NCBI RefSeq assembly: GCF_038396675.1
Contig: NC_088921.1
Location: 42,104,001-42,168,000 of the forward strand
Length of the DNA stretch: 64,000 bases
DNA from: Hydra vulgaris
Lineage: Eukaryota > Cnidaria > Hydrozoa > Anthoathecata > Hydridae
Direction: 5' to 3'
Shown here: positions 63,450-64,000 of the stretch, piece by piece
How positions within the stretch are numbered: position 1 is the first letter of the stretch
How the letters are laid out: each line of letters begins with the position of its first letter
Translations under genes and position numbers: made by a program
Notes under the pieces: model-generated
Databases searched by the model: none
Seen by the model: the letters and a program-made list of their open reading frames with translations, nothing else
Told to the model about the DNA's origin: nothing

Positions 63450-63810
63450 AACTTTTCTACAGCTTGTAATCCAGACAACATCCCTGTCACAGTCTTACAC
63501 AAGTGTTCTCTTGAAGTGTTCTTAAAGTACTCTGAGTGTTCTCCAGAACTAAACAACCTGGAACTTTTTAAAAAGTGCTTAACTGAATGTTATTTTCTTG
63601 CCTACTTGAAAATAAATATGGATTTTTATCTCTTGTACAAATACTAACTTATTAACCATAATAACAGAATGGAACTTGCATTAGAAGTGGAAGTGGTGAG
63701 GTGGAAGTGGTGAGGTGGAAGTGGTGAAGTGGAAGTGGTGAGGCAAATGCTACTGCTCTTGCTATACAAAAATGTTTCAATAAAGTCTGACGTGCTTTTC
63801 CATAACTTTT
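63450..63810 (+). pseudogene. LINE RT fragment with a minisatellite
   Basis: Plus-strand text NPDNIPVTVLHKCS, ELFKKCLTECYFLAY and ANATALAIQKCFNKV follows the RT region seen at 59100-59560 in the longest copy (QDNIPIIVLQKCSPEL, KAIALDISKAFDKV). The copy is short and broken. Confidence 0.65.
63683..63743. repeat. 15-bp minisatellite, four copies, in the LINE fragment
   Basis: Unit GAAGTGGAAGTGGTGAGGTG-like, repeated with one or two changes. Confidence 0.85.
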
Positions 63811-64000
63811 AATTTAAAATTCTGAATTGAAAAAGCTATTAAACATTCTTTTCAAATCACAGTATTAAAATGTTGTTACCTGTCTAAACTAATGATTTTC
63901 TTGATAATTTTAAAATGGCTACAACTAAAAAATGATACAACTAAACTAATGCTTTGGAATTCTCTCACATCAACTGTTTCTTTTAACAAAAAAAAAAAAC

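Overview
ORGANISM. The window looks like nuclear DNA of a cnidarian of the Hydra type. It is very AT-rich, has long (TA)n tracts, has spliced genes with large introns, and is packed with THAP/ISL2EU, hAT, Tc1/mariner, pogo, Penelope, CR1/Jockey-type LINE and Ty3/Gypsy elements. This is an inference from gene and repeat content. No rRNA, tRNA or CRISPR was seen. || HOST GENES. Only two host genes are supported. (1) A THAP-zinc-finger gene on the minus strand (five exons, 1346 down to 276) runs off the left edge. (2) A plus-strand gene whose four visible exons (10962-11163, 32565-32880, 35095-35194, 52245-52455) join in frame across introns of 21.4, 2.2 and 17.1 kb. The spliced product matches the N-terminal half of the C12orf4/FERRY3 (DUF2362) family. 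The gene continues past the right edge, so most of the window is intron of this one gene. || LAYOUT. 1.7-2.4 kb: two small inverted-repeat elements. 2.5-7.2 kb: a Penelope-like element split by an ISL2EU-like transposon, which carries a THAP-DDE transposase facing a SAP/YqaJ nuclease gene. 8.4-10.7 kb: hAT and LINE relics. Intron 1 (11.2-32.6 kb): a 65-bp-arm hairpin, a 2982-bp hAT element with a perfect 8-bp target duplication, a long foldback repeat, a small relic of a Sola-like transposase, a pogo-like pseudogene carrying a MITE, two LINE copies, a Tc1 pseudogene with a minisatellite, and a 4.4-kb Sola-like element with 0.73-kb terminal inverted repeats. Intron 2 (32.9-35.1 kb): one internally deleted LINE. 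Intron 3 (35.2-52.2 kb): three big (TA)n blocks, a LINE split by a complete 7.9-kb LTR retrotransposon (gag, protease, RT, RNase H, integrase, chromodomain, env-like segment and a ~46-bp minisatellite), and a mariner relic split by a 3-kb unclassified element with a 9-bp target duplication. Downstream of exon 4 (52.5-64 kb): a 7.1-kb hAT element inserted in a (TA)n tract, itself carrying two LINE insertions, then further relics. || HOW IT FITS. Nesting gives relative ages: Penelope before ISL2EU; pogo before MITE; mariner before the 9-bp-TSD element; LINE before LTR element; (TA)n before hAT before LINEs. Nearly all mobile reading frames are broken by frameshifts or stops, while the four FERRY3 exons stay open and splice-consistent. 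That contrast is the best evidence that FERRY3 is a working gene. Short tandem repeats recur inside dead transposon reading frames.
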